A DNA stretch of 64,000 nucleotides from a virus. Each line of letters begins with the position of its first letter. Position 1 is the stretch's first letter. Positions 48,048 through 58,228 of the stretch are shown here, piece by piece. The translations under genes were made by a program, and so were the position numbers. The notes below the pieces were generated by a model. That model worked only from the letters and a program-made list of their open reading frames with translations, was not told where the DNA came from and did no database searches. The stretch lies in the IMG/VR virus record IMGVR_UViG_3300046092_000205, positions 1-64,000 of that record; one strand, 5' to 3'.

Positions 48048-48844
48048 TTTAAAAATCCTCCAAAAGTTAGATTTTTTACAGGTTGACCATCGGCGGATGA
48101 TTGAATGGTTTCTCCCAGTAGTTGAGCGTTAGGAATAGAAAAATTTGCGACAGTATTAACCAAAGTACGATCCTTAATAATGATATTAACATTATCTGAC
48201 GCAAAATTCTCTGCATAAGAGTAAGAATTACGCATATTAGAATCTCCAATCTCCATATCAACTGAAGCAGAGATATTAAGTGGCGAAATAAAATTTACGG
48301 ACTCAGCTTTTATCCCGCCCTCCAAAGAATAAATAGGTTGCCGCGAAATATCAATAGAGTAATTTATAGACCTTACTCTATTCGATGCGAAATCCATGCC
48401 AGATACAGTAATACTCCTAGGGCTTGGAATAAATAAGCCATCATCAACTTCGCCAGTTAATACGGAAGCTCCGCTATTTAATCCACACCAAACAGAAACC
48501 CTAGCGGTTACTTGTGGGACATCTCCAACGCCGCAAGAAACAGAGTAACTGGTTAGATAGCCAGACTCAAAAGAGTAACTTTTGCCGCCGTAGGAAAAAT
48601 TTCCAGAAAAAGAAGAATCGCCCGTAAAATTCAATATAGGGTCACTATAAATTAATGACCGCGAAAACTCCACTACGCTTTCAATTGGGCCGTTCATAAA
48701 AAAACCAAATGATGAATCTCCTAATACGGGAGAATTCTCTAGTGGATTTGTATAACCCAAAGATAAGCTAGAAACTCCAGATAGTTTTTGCCCATTAATT
48801 GAAAAAACTTGTTCGGTGTTTAAAAATTGATTTGAGGCACTCAT
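48044..48844 (-). CDS. Tail tube-like distal tail protein
   Basis: A 266-residue beta protein related to the tail tube at 60613. LTSYSVSCGVGDVPQVTARV parallels ISNYSVSAAVGDFPTVSVSA, and INYSIDISRQPIYSLEGGIK parallels the SRSPIERLGSK segment. It is the first gene after the tape measure, where siphophages place the distal tail protein that caps the tube. ATG overlaps are found on both sides with the neighbouring genes. Confidence 0.65.
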   Translation of the reverse strand: MSASNQFLNTEQVFSINGQKLSGVSSLSLGYTNPLENSPVLGDSSFGFFMNGPIESVVEFSRSLIYSDPILNFTGDSSFSGNFSYGGKSYSFESGYLTSYSVSCGVGDVPQVTARVSVWCGLNSGASVLTGEVDDGLFIPSPRSITVSGMDFASNRVRSINYSIDISRQPIYSLEGGIKAESVNFISPLNISASVDMEIGDSNMRNSYSYAENFASDNVNIIIKDRTLVNTVANFSIPNAQLLGETIQSSADGQPVKNLTFGGFLK

Positions 48845-51800
48845 TTTCCTCTAAGAGTTCCCCCTAATCTTTTTTCTTCCTGAAGAATTTGAACGACAGC
48901 CTCTTTAATGCGGCGATTCATATTTTTCTGGTCCTCACTTTGTTTACCATCTTCAGAAGCTGTTGTTTGGCCATTTTTATCCATTGCCACATTAACAGTG
49001 ACATTATTTTGCGCGGATAATTTCTGAACTAATTCGTCGAGTTTGGATATAAGTTTTTCATTTAGCTCTTCTGATTTTTCATCAGATACGCCAGTGGATT
49101 GACCAGAGTTAATAGCGTTGAGCTTGGAAACTCCAAGATTTTTCATCGCTTTTGGATTTAAAACTCCCTCGCCTCCATTTAGTAAAGCTGGTACATTGTC
49201 TCCATAACCATCACCATTAACAACGCCGCCAGATGCGCGACGAGCAGAGCTTACAACGTTTCTTGATGAAAGAGATGATCCAGAAGACAATCCAGGAGGA
49301 CGATCACTAATGTTCCTACCTCCAGTCATATTAGTAGAACCAAGCTCAGAAGGAGTTCCTGCATTAAAATAGGAACCAACGGCAGCGCCAGCGACTGTGA
49401 CTGCGGCAGAAATAAGTAGTTGTTTTTGCCTTTCTTTTCTAGCTTTTTTAAGAGCTTCCATTTGCTCTTTATATTGCTTACGCAAATCTTTATCTTGGAA
49501 AAATAAACCAAGAGCTTGGTCTTTAGCTTCTTGAGTCGCAGACTGAAGAGGATTTCCGCTTTGGCGTGCAAAATTAGTTAAACGCACACTTTCTGGCTCA
49601 AGCTCTACTAAACCAGCACCGCTTCCTAAAGAAAACATTTTATCTGTCGCTCCAGAAGTAGCATTTTGACTTGCGTAAGCCAAAAGATTTTGCGAGCCAC
49701 GAATAGCTTTGCCAGAAATGCCTGGGTCAACTAGTCCACCCTTAGCCATTTTCTGAAGACGACCTTCATTCAATGCCTCGAACAATTGAGGGCCATATTT
49801 TTTGACGCTCTGTTTATTAATCATGAATTCACCACCCATACCCATGATAGGTACATCATCTTTAGTTCCAGAGCCTCCAGTAACAGGTCCACCAGAAGCC
49901 ATGCCAGAACCTCCAAAAAAACTTCCCACAGCTTTTAATCCACCAGAAACTAAGTTGCCTCCTCCGCCGCCTCCATTACCAAATAAAGCGTTCGTAGCAA
50001 TCTTAGCAAGATTATCAAGAGCAGCATCACGAAGTTTATTGGCAAAGGAAAGCGCCACATCCAAGAGAGAATTTTTCAAATCTCCAGTTCCGTTAGCGGC
50101 AGCTTTCAAGGCTTCCGATAGCGCATCTTTAAATCCAAATGTTGCCGCTTCTCCAAAGTCAGAATTAAATGTGCTAATTTCATCTCTCATCTGTGCCGTA
50201 GCATTGCCAACACCAGAACGTAATGAGCGCTGCTCTTTCAGTCTCTTATTCTGAGCTTCAATTAATGCGGCGATTTGCTCATCAACATTTCCACCGCGTT
50301 CTTTAATGGAAATTATATCCTCTAGAGCTTTTTTCTCTTGAGTTAATTGAATTTTTTGAACACTTGTGGTCGCCGAAGCAATTTCAAATTCTTTTTGGCG
50401 CAAAGCTGTTCTTTCGGCCAAAAACTTCTCTCCTTCAAGACCAGTTTTACCAGATGATTGAAGATCACCAAATGCTTGTTGAGAAGCGAGTGCGGAACCA
50501 AGAGAAGAAGTATCAGTGGACCTGAGGGCATTAAGAATATTAGAAGATTCAACTTCGCCAAGATTTTGGCTGAATTGATAAGCTGCATTTGCCAAGAGAG
50601 TCATGGCTGATGCGGATTGGCCTATATAATTCTTTTGAGTTTCTAACGCAGTAATTTGATCGTTAATAGATCTATTGGCCCTTTCATACTCATCTTCAAT
50701 AAGTTTTAAACCAATAACTTGCTCTTCGAGTGTTTGATCTTTATCTTTAAATAAATTTTTCTTAGCTTCCTCTCTTCGTATTTTTGCGGTATCAACACCC
50801 TCTCTTAGATTTTTAATTTGCAAATCTGTTGTCGAGCGTTGAATGTTCGCTTGCTGACTGGCTGGAAGATTTGGATTTGAACTTTGGGCGTTCAAAAGCG
50901 CAATTTGCGATTCCGTCAAAGACTTGCGAGATTCAATGTCGGAAAGCTTGGAGTTATTCTTGAGAGTTGCTAAAGATTGCTGTGCGCGAATTTGCTCAGT
51001 AATTTTAGCTTCAGCCTTTAACTGCTCATTAGTAATACCTAATTGACCTCTTTTTGCCGCGCTAATGTCATCAATTCCACTAAGCTGAGCTAGGATTTCA
51101 GCTTTGGTTGTTTCGAGCACTTGATCGCCGCCCAAAGTATCTATTAGAGCTACAATTTGCCTTTTTGTCTCCTCGACCCCAAGACCCAATCCTTTAATCT
51201 GCTCAACACCAGACTTCAACTCTTCCACCTTGATAGTGTAGCCACCTTCACCAGCAAGTTTATCAAGGTTTTTTGTGGCAATATCAAAAATATCGCCACG
51301 CAAGGATCTTTCCAGCTTTAAAACCTCAAGTCTGGCTTGTAAATCAGCCCGTTCAACGTTTGAAATTTGAGAAGTTTTGATTTGCGTCTCTAAAATTCTT
51401 TCTGCATCCGTGGCGAAATCTAGTTGTAATTTTTTTAATTGAATAGCGGATGCAACTTGAGCTTGAGCAGTTTCAGGATTAGAGAATAACTCTGGATCAC
51501 GAGCTTGTTGCTCCGCCCGTAATGATGGTTTTCCCTGAAAATATCCCGTTAAGCGAGTTGTCGCGGATTCTTTGCCGCCCGAAGATAAATTAAAAATATC
51601 TGGGCTGCGAATATACTCAAACGCTGAAGTAATAATTTTTTCACGCAACTGCTCAAGACCATCTTTTGCAGATACTTCGATTTTTTTATCTTTTGCAAAA
51701 GTTTTTAATTCTTCCTCGGATAAAGACCCTATTCTCGCAAACAAATCCGCCAAGACAGTTTGAACATCTTTTGGAAGGTCTGATACCAATTCTTTCCTAA

Positions 51801-54800
51801 ATACACCCGTTGCAAAACTCTTATTTACGGCATACCCGCCTACGTCCGATATTCTATTTTCTACAACTTCTACTCTGTTACCAGTCTTTTGTTTACCAAG
51901 AATTTCTCCAATTTGTTTTCTGAATAATTCAGACTGAACTTCTTCTGGTTTTTTACCTTCAGTATCAACACCTTGAAGCTTAGCTCGAATAGAGGCTTGC
52001 TGATTAGTTTGCTGGAGTTTTAAATCCCTAAAGACATCTTCTCTTGTTTTCCCTACGAATTGACCATTCTCAAATAAAGACTTACTAAAGGTTTCTAGTG
52101 ATTCTTTCGCCCTTTCGCCCTCTGCGGATAAACCAGTAACAAATTCTCTAATTGATGCATACGCATTAATACCGAAATATTTTAATACTGAATTAACAGC
52201 GAATAAACCAATTGCTACCTGCCCAATAACAGGAAGAAGTCTTACGAATCCAGCACTAAATTTAGTTAGACCCCCAGCAACTGATCCGAGGATAGATCCA
52301 ACCTTTGCAGCCCTAGAATTTCCAGCCAATAAACCAACGGCACTGGAACCAAGTCCTTGGCGTCTTGCAGAAAACGCTCTACCAAAATTACCGCCAACAC
52401 CCCCAAGTAATCTAGATCCACTACCAGCATTTAAGCCACCAAGCTCGCTAAGTTTTTTAATGCCGACAAAAGCAATAGCTAAATCCCTAATAGTATCAAT
52501 AGTAGTATCTATCTCAAACCCTAAAACTGAAAACGCCTCTTTGAGAACGCTTGCTCCAAGAAAAATAGTGCCAGTTTGAGCGCCAAATTCAGTAGCAGCT
52601 TCGCTGAAAGATTTACTAATTTCTTCGGTAGAATCAGCCAAGTCTGTTTGCTCTGACGCTAGTCTTTCAGACGCCCCAAATGAAGCCATGGAACCACCAG
52701 ATGTTCTATTCCTAACCTCAAAATTATTCACTGCATTTGCGGCAGCAGAAAATCCGCGAGGTTGATTTTCAATAGCGGCGAGTCTTCTTTCTAGTCCAAT
52801 TTGAGTCGCTCTAGTTAGTGGATCGCTTGATTTAGCTTGGCCACGAACAGGTTGATAAGAACCGAGAGGATTAAAAGCGCCAAAAGACTTTTTGTATTCT
52901 GGATTCTCTTCCACACCCTTATCCGTATTGATAAATGGCTCTATTAATTTACCGTCAACCATTCCCCCAAATCCACCTAATCTAGTAATACTTCTGCTCA
53001 AAGCAAGAGGATTGCCTCCTCCAATTTGTGTTCTAGCTTTAGATTGGCTAGTGTTGCTATAACCTATGTTATTCAACATAGCAGCTTTTGAAAGAGGATC
53101 GCTTAAATTAGCTGCATCAGTTTTTATTTTACTAACTCTAGCAGATTCAGCAGCTCTTAACTTTCGCTTTTGAGCGTTTTCTTTAATCTGTAAATCATAA
53201 GCGTCTTTGACCGAAGTCTCATATGTTTTTAATTCTTTAGAGAATCTAATCGCCGTTGTTCCAATCTCCCGCAAAGATTTACCCGTCAAATTAAAACCAG
53301 CCTCTCTTACGGCTTTATTAATTGCATTGGTAAACTTTAATCCAGCCACATTTTGATTTGATAAAGTACGAGCAGTTTGCTCAACTACTTTTTCAAGTTT
53401 TCCAACCGAAAGGAATTTACCTGATTTGCTCGCTACCGTTGAGCCAGAAAGGGATAAAGATGGAACTTCGCCTTCTGCCGCCCTTTTCCCATAGCCCATC
53501 TTATCCAACATATCCCGATTAAGAACTGCCGCCCCACTACCCATTGGAGCAATAGCTTCAGAAGTATTGGCTACCATCGGACCTTTTTTGCCGCCACCAA
53601 ATGGAAAATCTTTAATTAAAACAACGCCAGCGTTTCTATTTGCCCCGCCGACACCTTTTTTAATATCAGCATACTCAGCTTGAATTAAGTCAGGAACATA
53701 ACCTTTTGCCGCGCCAAATCCCTTTCTGCCTCTTGGGGTTGGCTGACCACTCGCGCCAATACCAAACGAAGGGGCAATAGCTCCAGCAATAGCTTTTGAT
53801 GTGGCTATTCGCCGAGCATCTTGGTCTGCGGCGTCTTTATAAGCTTTTGCAAGTAATTGAGCTTGAGCAACTTGGTTACCACCAAGACTGAGCAACTGCG
53901 CTTCAATATCCTCTCTAGTTCTAAGGGTATTTAAAATAGAAACTTGAATAGCCTCTTGATTTTTGGAGGCAGCATTAATTCCAAGAACATTAGTGAAACT
54001 ATCTTTTGCGAAGACGGCAAACTTCTTTAGAATCAAACCAATAGATAAAGCTCCAGCAGCACCAGCAACAAGAATACCGTCGCCAATAATATTAGCAAGC
54101 GCTTTTGTAAACGATGGCCCCTCTTTAGAAAGGCCGTCAATTAGAAACTTCCCAATTCCACCAAGAGCTTCAGTAATATTACTTAAAGCTGGAGCAATAG
54201 TCACATCTCCAAATAAAGATCCCAACTGAGTCCCAGTGGCAAGTAATCCTTTAATTTGAGAATCGAGAGTTTGATTCAGTTTTTCATTCGCAATAGCAGC
54301 TTCAATAGATGCGTTTGCTGAAGTAGAAACGACTTCATCATACCTTCTTGAAGCACCCTCTGCGCTTTTCAAAGCATTTGTTAAAGCGGATAACTGATTG
54401 ATTTGAAGCGTACCAGCTAATTGGCGTAAAGCGGTTCTTTTCGCCGTTTCATCCATACCGTTTAAACTATTGGCAAAATTGTCAATAATTTTAATGGCTG
54501 GCAAAAAATTTTCGTTAACATCAGTAACGGAAACTCCCAATTGACGAAGTTGAGCTATACTTTCTGGGCGACCAACGCGCTCGAAAATAGTTTTCAGGGA
54601 GTTACCAATAACTGAGCCACCGCGAGCAGTAGCCTCTTGAAGAACTGTAACCGTTGCTGTTAATTCATCAAATCCAACACCAGCCTCCTGAGCAAAAGAA
54701 CCAGACCTCTTGATAGCTTCAATCAAATCCGCACTTGAAACAGCGTATTTATTATCGACAGCAATTAATTTATTTAAAACATCCGTAGTTGAAAGACCTT

Positions 54801-55374
54801 CTTTTTTGAAAGTATTTACGGCGGCAGTTAAACCCTCAACTGAGGATTTGGCATCCAAACCAGAAAGGCGAGTAAGAACCAAGGCATCTTTAACGCGAGT
54901 AAGGGTTTCGGCAGCGCCTAAACCTTGACGAGCAAATTCGAGAGCAGCTTTGGAGGTTTCATCAAAAGACTGTCCCGTCTGACGAGCAACATCAAAAACT
55001 CCACGACCAAATTTTTCTAATTGGCCAGCAGTAGAGGTAAATTGGTCGCCAACAACAGCGATTTTCGCGAATGCAGCTTCAACTTCAATTGTTGATTTAA
55101 CAAGATTAACAAAACCTCTTTGAAGGGCTGAAATAACCGCAACAGAAGCGCCGAAAGCAAGAACGCGAGCATTTGCCGCTTCTAAACTTTTCGTAAATTC
55201 ATCCGCACTACCAGAAAGCCTACCAAGTCCTTTATTTATTCCATCTAAACCTCTAGCATCAGTAGCTAGATTAACTTTGAGTGGGCGTCTAGATACGGTA
55301 TCTTGGAGCTTACGCATTGCTTGCGTAATTCCATCGAATTCTGGCTGAAATGAAATTTTTGGGTCGTTGGCCAT
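48841..55374 (-). CDS. Tail tape measure protein
   Basis: A 2177-residue tape measure that sets tail length and is ejected with the DNA. The N-terminal domain shows the conserved family core (AFAKIAVVGDQFTSTAGQLE, then ARQTGQSFDETSKAALEFAR and VLQEATARGGSVIGNSLKTI). Hydrophobic segments occur near residues 435-460, 1050-1080 and 2005-2025. Long helical coiled-coil regions fill the middle. The Gly-rich ends contain KDDVPIMGMGGEFMINKQSV, a motif common in tape measures. With the usual rule of about 1.5 angstrom per residue the tail would be roughly 0.3 micrometre. Confidence 0.93.
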   Translation of the reverse strand: MANDPKISFQPEFDGITQAMRKLQDTVSRRPLKVNLATDARGLDGINKGLGRLSGSADEFTKSLEAANARVLAFGASVAVISALQRGFVNLVKSTIEVEAAFAKIAVVGDQFTSTAGQLEKFGRGVFDVARQTGQSFDETSKAALEFARQGLGAAETLTRVKDALVLTRLSGLDAKSSVEGLTAAVNTFKKEGLSTTDVLNKLIAVDNKYAVSSADLIEAIKRSGSFAQEAGVGFDELTATVTVLQEATARGGSVIGNSLKTIFERVGRPESIAQLRQLGVSVTDVNENFLPAIKIIDNFANSLNGMDETAKRTALRQLAGTLQINQLSALTNALKSAEGASRRYDEVVSTSANASIEAAIANEKLNQTLDSQIKGLLATGTQLGSLFGDVTIAPALSNITEALGGIGKFLIDGLSKEGPSFTKALANIIGDGILVAGAAGALSIGLILKKFAVFAKDSFTNVLGINAASKNQEAIQVSILNTLRTREDIEAQLLSLGGNQVAQAQLLAKAYKDAADQDARRIATSKAIAGAIAPSFGIGASGQPTPRGRKGFGAAKGYVPDLIQAEYADIKKGVGGANRNAGVVLIKDFPFGGGKKGPMVANTSEAIAPMGSGAAVLNRDMLDKMGYGKRAAEGEVPSLSLSGSTVASKSGKFLSVGKLEKVVEQTARTLSNQNVAGLKFTNAINKAVREAGFNLTGKSLREIGTTAIRFSKELKTYETSVKDAYDLQIKENAQKRKLRAAESARVSKIKTDAANLSDPLSKAAMLNNIGYSNTSQSKARTQIGGGNPLALSRSITRLGGFGGMVDGKLIEPFINTDKGVEENPEYKKSFGAFNPLGSYQPVRGQAKSSDPLTRATQIGLERRLAAIENQPRGFSAAANAVNNFEVRNRTSGGSMASFGASERLASEQTDLADSTEEISKSFSEAATEFGAQTGTIFLGASVLKEAFSVLGFEIDTTIDTIRDLAIAFVGIKKLSELGGLNAGSGSRLLGGVGGNFGRAFSARRQGLGSSAVGLLAGNSRAAKVGSILGSVAGGLTKFSAGFVRLLPVIGQVAIGLFAVNSVLKYFGINAYASIREFVTGLSAEGERAKESLETFSKSLFENGQFVGKTREDVFRDLKLQQTNQQASIRAKLQGVDTEGKKPEEVQSELFRKQIGEILGKQKTGNRVEVVENRISDVGGYAVNKSFATGVFRKELVSDLPKDVQTVLADLFARIGSLSEEELKTFAKDKKIEVSAKDGLEQLREKIITSAFEYIRSPDIFNLSSGGKESATTRLTGYFQGKPSLRAEQQARDPELFSNPETAQAQVASAIQLKKLQLDFATDAERILETQIKTSQISNVERADLQARLEVLKLERSLRGDIFDIATKNLDKLAGEGGYTIKVEELKSGVEQIKGLGLGVEETKRQIVALIDTLGGDQVLETTKAEILAQLSGIDDISAAKRGQLGITNEQLKAEAKITEQIRAQQSLATLKNNSKLSDIESRKSLTESQIALLNAQSSNPNLPASQQANIQRSTTDLQIKNLREGVDTAKIRREEAKKNLFKDKDQTLEEQVIGLKLIEDEYERANRSINDQITALETQKNYIGQSASAMTLLANAAYQFSQNLGEVESSNILNALRSTDTSSLGSALASQQAFGDLQSSGKTGLEGEKFLAERTALRQKEFEIASATTSVQKIQLTQEKKALEDIISIKERGGNVDEQIAALIEAQNKRLKEQRSLRSGVGNATAQMRDEISTFNSDFGEAATFGFKDALSEALKAAANGTGDLKNSLLDVALSFANKLRDAALDNLAKIATNALFGNGGGGGGNLVSGGLKAVGSFFGGSGMASGGPVTGGSGTKDDVPIMGMGGEFMINKQSVKKYGPQLFEALNEGRLQKMAKGGLVDPGISGKAIRGSQNLLAYASQNATSGATDKMFSLGSGAGLVELEPESVRLTNFARQSGNPLQSATQEAKDQALGLFFQDKDLRKQYKEQMEALKKARKERQKQLLISAAVTVAGAAVGSYFNAGTPSELGSTNMTGGRNISDRPPGLSSGSSLSSRNVVSSARRASGGVVNGDGYGDNVPALLNGGEGVLNPKAMKNLGVSKLNAINSGQSTGVSDEKSEELNEKLISKLDELVQKLSAQNNVTVNVAMDKNGQTTASEDGKQSEDQKNMNRRIKEAVVQILQEEKRLGGTLRGK

Positions 55375-55402
55375 CCTTAGTCCTTGTTCTAAGGATTTAC
55401 AC
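55373..55402 (-). promoter_or_regulatory. Late promoter motif and hairpin at the tape measure start
   Basis: Minus-strand GTGTAAAT (55402-55395) lies 28 bases ahead of the ATG. Overlapping its end is a hairpin with 8-base arms (ATCCTTAG and CTAAGGAT, 55373-55380 with 55389-55396), whose downstream arm contains the A and T of the ATG. The loop on the mRNA shows AAGGA, one of the few Shine-Dalgarno-like sequences here. It may tune tape-measure translation. Confidence 0.55.
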
Positions 55403-55465
55403 GCTGGTCAGTTTTGTTCTCATAGGATTTTGACGTAGGGACATATTGTTTATGATAACTATTTA

Positions 55466-55473
55466 GTGTAAAT
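55466..55473 (+). promoter_or_regulatory. Late promoter motif of the GIY-YIG gene
   Basis: GTGTAAAT, 16 bases before the ATG at 55482, divergent from the tape measure promoter. Confidence 0.65.
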
Positions 55474-55481
55474 AGGTATAA

Positions 55482-56573
55482 ATGGACATTGGAATATACA
55501 GAATTACTTGCACGGGAAATAATAAATGCTATATTGGACAATCTATATACCTCCATCGTAGAGAAAATGAGCATTTAAACGATTTAAAAAGAGGAAAACA
55601 TCACAACCGTTTTCTACAAAATTCATACAAGAAATATGGATCAGACTCTATAAAATTTGAAATAATCGAACTATGCGAAAAAAGCCAGCTAAATAAAAGA
55701 GAGGTTTACTGGATTGAATACCACAACTCTTTTCGCGATGGATTTAATTCCACGCTCGGCGGAAAACTAAATTATATCGAGCCTAAAAAGTTTGATTTTG
55801 TAAATTTGAAACGCGGAATTGAAGTTTATTGCAGCATACCAGAATTAGTGGCAATGTATCCAGACGACAATCTGGATAAAAGTTATTTATATAAAACAAT
55901 TAACGGAAAGACCTTTTCTTATAGAGGGTGGAGTTACAAACACTCAATTTTTAAATCTCAAAAAGGGGTCAAGCATAGAATCCCAATCTCTATGACAAAT
56001 ATAGCCTCTGGAGAAACGCTGTCATTTATTAGTATGACGGAAGCCGCTAAATATATTGGAACTGAGGTAAGTTCGATAATTTTAATTAAAAAAGGGAGGG
56101 GAACTCATGTGAAAGGTTGGACAATCGAAGGAGTCAAAAACAAAAAACAATGGAAAACTATTGAAATTAAACTTGAAAATATAAAGACTGGGGAAATTAA
56201 ATCCTTCGCTTCTCGCTCGGAAGCGGCTAAATATTTAAATGTTGATTCTGGGTTTATAACTCGGTTAGCTCAAAATAAAATTCAAACATGCAAAGGTTGG
56301 AAAATTCTTGGGACTACTTTGGAAAATAAGAGTAAAAAACATATATATGCGAAGAACCAAGGAAAAATTTATTTTTTTGAATCTGGTAACTCATTTGCTA
56401 AATACCTTAATGTGCATCGCGATACGCTCAAATTCTTCTTGACGGGAAAAAGAAATCACTATAAAACTTGGAGCAAACCTAGTGAAGACGAATTCCAAGT
56501 TTTGCCAATAATTGATCCTGCGAAAGATAACCATTCGAATTCTTCAATTCTTCCGCCAAATCTCCAACCTTAA
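55482..56573 (+). CDS. GIY-YIG homing endonuclease with NUMOD1 repeats
   Basis: A free-standing endonuclease of 363 residues on the strand opposite the tail genes. The GIY-YIG domain is at the N terminus: DIGIYRITCTGNNKCYIGQS (GIY and YIG), the Arg in HRRENEHLNDLKRGKHHN, the Glu in FEIIELCEKSQLNKREVYWI, and the Asn in NSTLGG. Three NUMOD1-type DNA-binding repeats follow (SMTEAAKYIGTEVSSIILIK, SRSEAAKYLNVDSGFITRLA, SGNSFAKYLNVHRDTLKFFL). The 3' end overlaps 95 bases of the converging structural gene. It is a mobile gene that inserted between tape measure and chaperone genes. Confidence 0.92.
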   Translation: MDIGIYRITCTGNNKCYIGQSIYLHRRENEHLNDLKRGKHHNRFLQNSYKKYGSDSIKFEIIELCEKSQLNKREVYWIEYHNSFRDGFNSTLGGKLNYIEPKKFDFVNLKRGIEVYCSIPELVAMYPDDNLDKSYLYKTINGKTFSYRGWSYKHSIFKSQKGVKHRIPISMTNIASGETLSFISMTEAAKYIGTEVSSIILIKKGRGTHVKGWTIEGVKNKKQWKTIEIKLENIKTGEIKSFASRSEAAKYLNVDSGFITRLAQNKIQTCKGWKILGTTLENKSKKHIYAKNQGKIYFFESGNSFAKYLNVHRDTLKFFLTGKRNHYKTWSKPSEDEFQVLPIIDPAKDNHSNSSILPPNLQP

Positions 56574-57468
56574 CACCGTCATCAGCCATATATTCAGCAT
56601 CCTCTCTCGTTCCTACGACAAAAGATGTTGAGCCTTCTCTGTCTGAATTCTTAGGTTTGGCCTTATCTTTATTTCTTGAGGATTCTGCGAAATCGAGTAA
56701 AGCTTTAGGATCTTTGCGAATACGATCAGGAATTTTATCAACATTTTGAAATATGTTAAGAAACATTCTTCCATAAACAAGAATCTTCTGCTGAAAAATA
56801 CTAGTTTTAATTAGTGGTAAACCAAAAAAATCCCATGGCTTTTCACAAAATGGCATATACATATTAAAAAAGTCACACAATACTGCTTTCTGAATATTCT
56901 CATCAGAAAAACGCACCATCATTTTTTGATAACCTTCATAAATGCCAGATAAGTCATCTAACTCAATAGCCCCAAATTCTTCGTCGGAAAATTTTAGATT
57001 CTTTAAACTTTCATCAAAATAAATTAAATGGCGCAAAAATTCTTCATTCGCTTTTCGCGCTGCAAAATCTTCAGCAGTTTGGCCAATTAATTCTCTTTTT
57101 TTAGAGCGTAAAATATTTAATTTACCCTCTTCTTCATCAATTAATTTTTGTGCTTCTTTTTGTTGCGAAGGTAAAACGCATTTTTTTTTACTTTGCAAAA
57201 GATTTTTAACGTAGATTTCGCTTTCTGAAATTTTTAAATCATCTTCGTCAGTCCAGTCGCCATCTTTTTTTAATTGCTCAAGACGATCATTTTCGGAGCA
57301 GATGCCTTTGGCGATAGTTTTTTCCGTGAAATATTCAACTAATTTTGATAGTCTATTTTGATCATTGATATTGATATGACGAAGAAAAACCGAGTCGCCT
57401 TGATAGGTCAACTCGGTATACCCTTGGAAAATCTCCGAAATAAGGGAGATGTAGTTACTATCAACCAT
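56479..57468 (-). CDS. Putative tail assembly chaperone (downstream)
   Basis: A 329-residue mainly helical, charged protein just upstream of the tape measure gene, the position of the long tail assembly chaperone in siphophages. No sequence motif proves the role. Features: LTYQGDSVFLRHININDQNR at the N terminus, a Lys/Glu-rich helical middle, and a C-terminal AEELKNSNGYLSQDQLLAKL. It overlaps the previous gene by eight bases, so the pair may be expressed by re-initiation rather than by the classical frameshift. Its last 95 bases lie under the GIY-YIG gene. Confidence 0.45.
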   Translation of the reverse strand: MVDSNYISLISEIFQGYTELTYQGDSVFLRHININDQNRLSKLVEYFTEKTIAKGICSENDRLEQLKKDGDWTDEDDLKISESEIYVKNLLQSKKKCVLPSQQKEAQKLIDEEEGKLNILRSKKRELIGQTAEDFAARKANEEFLRHLIYFDESLKNLKFSDEEFGAIELDDLSGIYEGYQKMMVRFSDENIQKAVLCDFFNMYMPFCEKPWDFFGLPLIKTSIFQQKILVYGRMFLNIFQNVDKIPDRIRKDPKALLDFAESSRNKDKAKPKNSDREGSTSFVVGTREDAEYMADDGVKVGDLAEELKNSNGYLSQDQLLAKLGIRLH

Positions 57469-58207
57469 TACCTTCGATAGACTTAATCATATCCGCCAAC
57501 TCTTCTGGCGTTGCATTGCGATTATACTGCCAAACAGCATAAACAATCCAAAGCTTTTGTCGCACTTGAGAATAAACCTCATCAGGATTTTCTTCTTTAG
57601 TATAGTAACTTTCGCGCCTTTCTTCCGTATCCGCGCCAGAATAAAGAGGAACAAGTTTTTCGCCGTCTTCAATCCATGAAAGATTCAGTGCATACCAGAG
57701 AAGTCTTTGAGAATCAGCCTTTGTTTCAGCGGTAAGCTCAAAAAGATTTTGGTAACGATTCTCAATCTTAAGAATAGTTTGAGTCAAATCAATAACTTGA
57801 GTAGATAGTTCGTCTACTTTCTTATTCTTTTTCTTGCCATTTTCGGCGAAGGCACTTAGTTTCGTATATTCATCACGAACTTCACCTAGCTCCTTGAGTA
57901 GTTTTGCATATTCCTTGGCGTCAGCATCGCTCATCAACCCGCCATTATCGCTATACTTGTTCGCAAGCATAGCCTTTGTAACGAGGCCACGCTTCAAAAA
58001 TTTTGAAAACTGAACAGCATACTCTTCTTCAGCCTCATCTTCTTGGCGGCGAGTTGGTCGCTTAATAACAACCTTAACTGGTTCATCGACAGTCTTTTTC
58101 AGCGTTTTAGTAATTTCGGCTCCAGATTCATCAATGGTTGTCTCTTTTTCAGACTTTTCCACTTTACGGTTTACGGAGAAGGTATAAAGAATTTTATCGT
58201 CAGGCAT
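57461..58207 (-). CDS. Putative tail assembly chaperone (upstream)
   Basis: A 248-residue protein. The N terminus is a beta hairpin of the form ILYTFSVNRKVEKSEKETTI, a basic VKVVIKRPTRRQEDEAEEEY, then a long coiled coil (LLKELGEVRDEYTKLSAFAE to LKIENRYQNLFELTAETKA). A final helical domain has LLWYALNLSWIEDGEKLVPL. Its composition and position fit a tape-measure chaperone. Function by context only. Confidence 0.45.
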   Translation of the reverse strand: MPDDKILYTFSVNRKVEKSEKETTIDESGAEITKTLKKTVDEPVKVVIKRPTRRQEDEAEEEYAVQFSKFLKRGLVTKAMLANKYSDNGGLMSDADAKEYAKLLKELGEVRDEYTKLSAFAENGKKKNKKVDELSTQVIDLTQTILKIENRYQNLFELTAETKADSQRLLWYALNLSWIEDGEKLVPLYSGADTEERRESYYTKEENPDEVYSQVRQKLWIVYAVWQYNRNATPEELADMIKSIEGNG

Positions 58208-58228
58208 GGTATTAATAATAGCAGAAAA

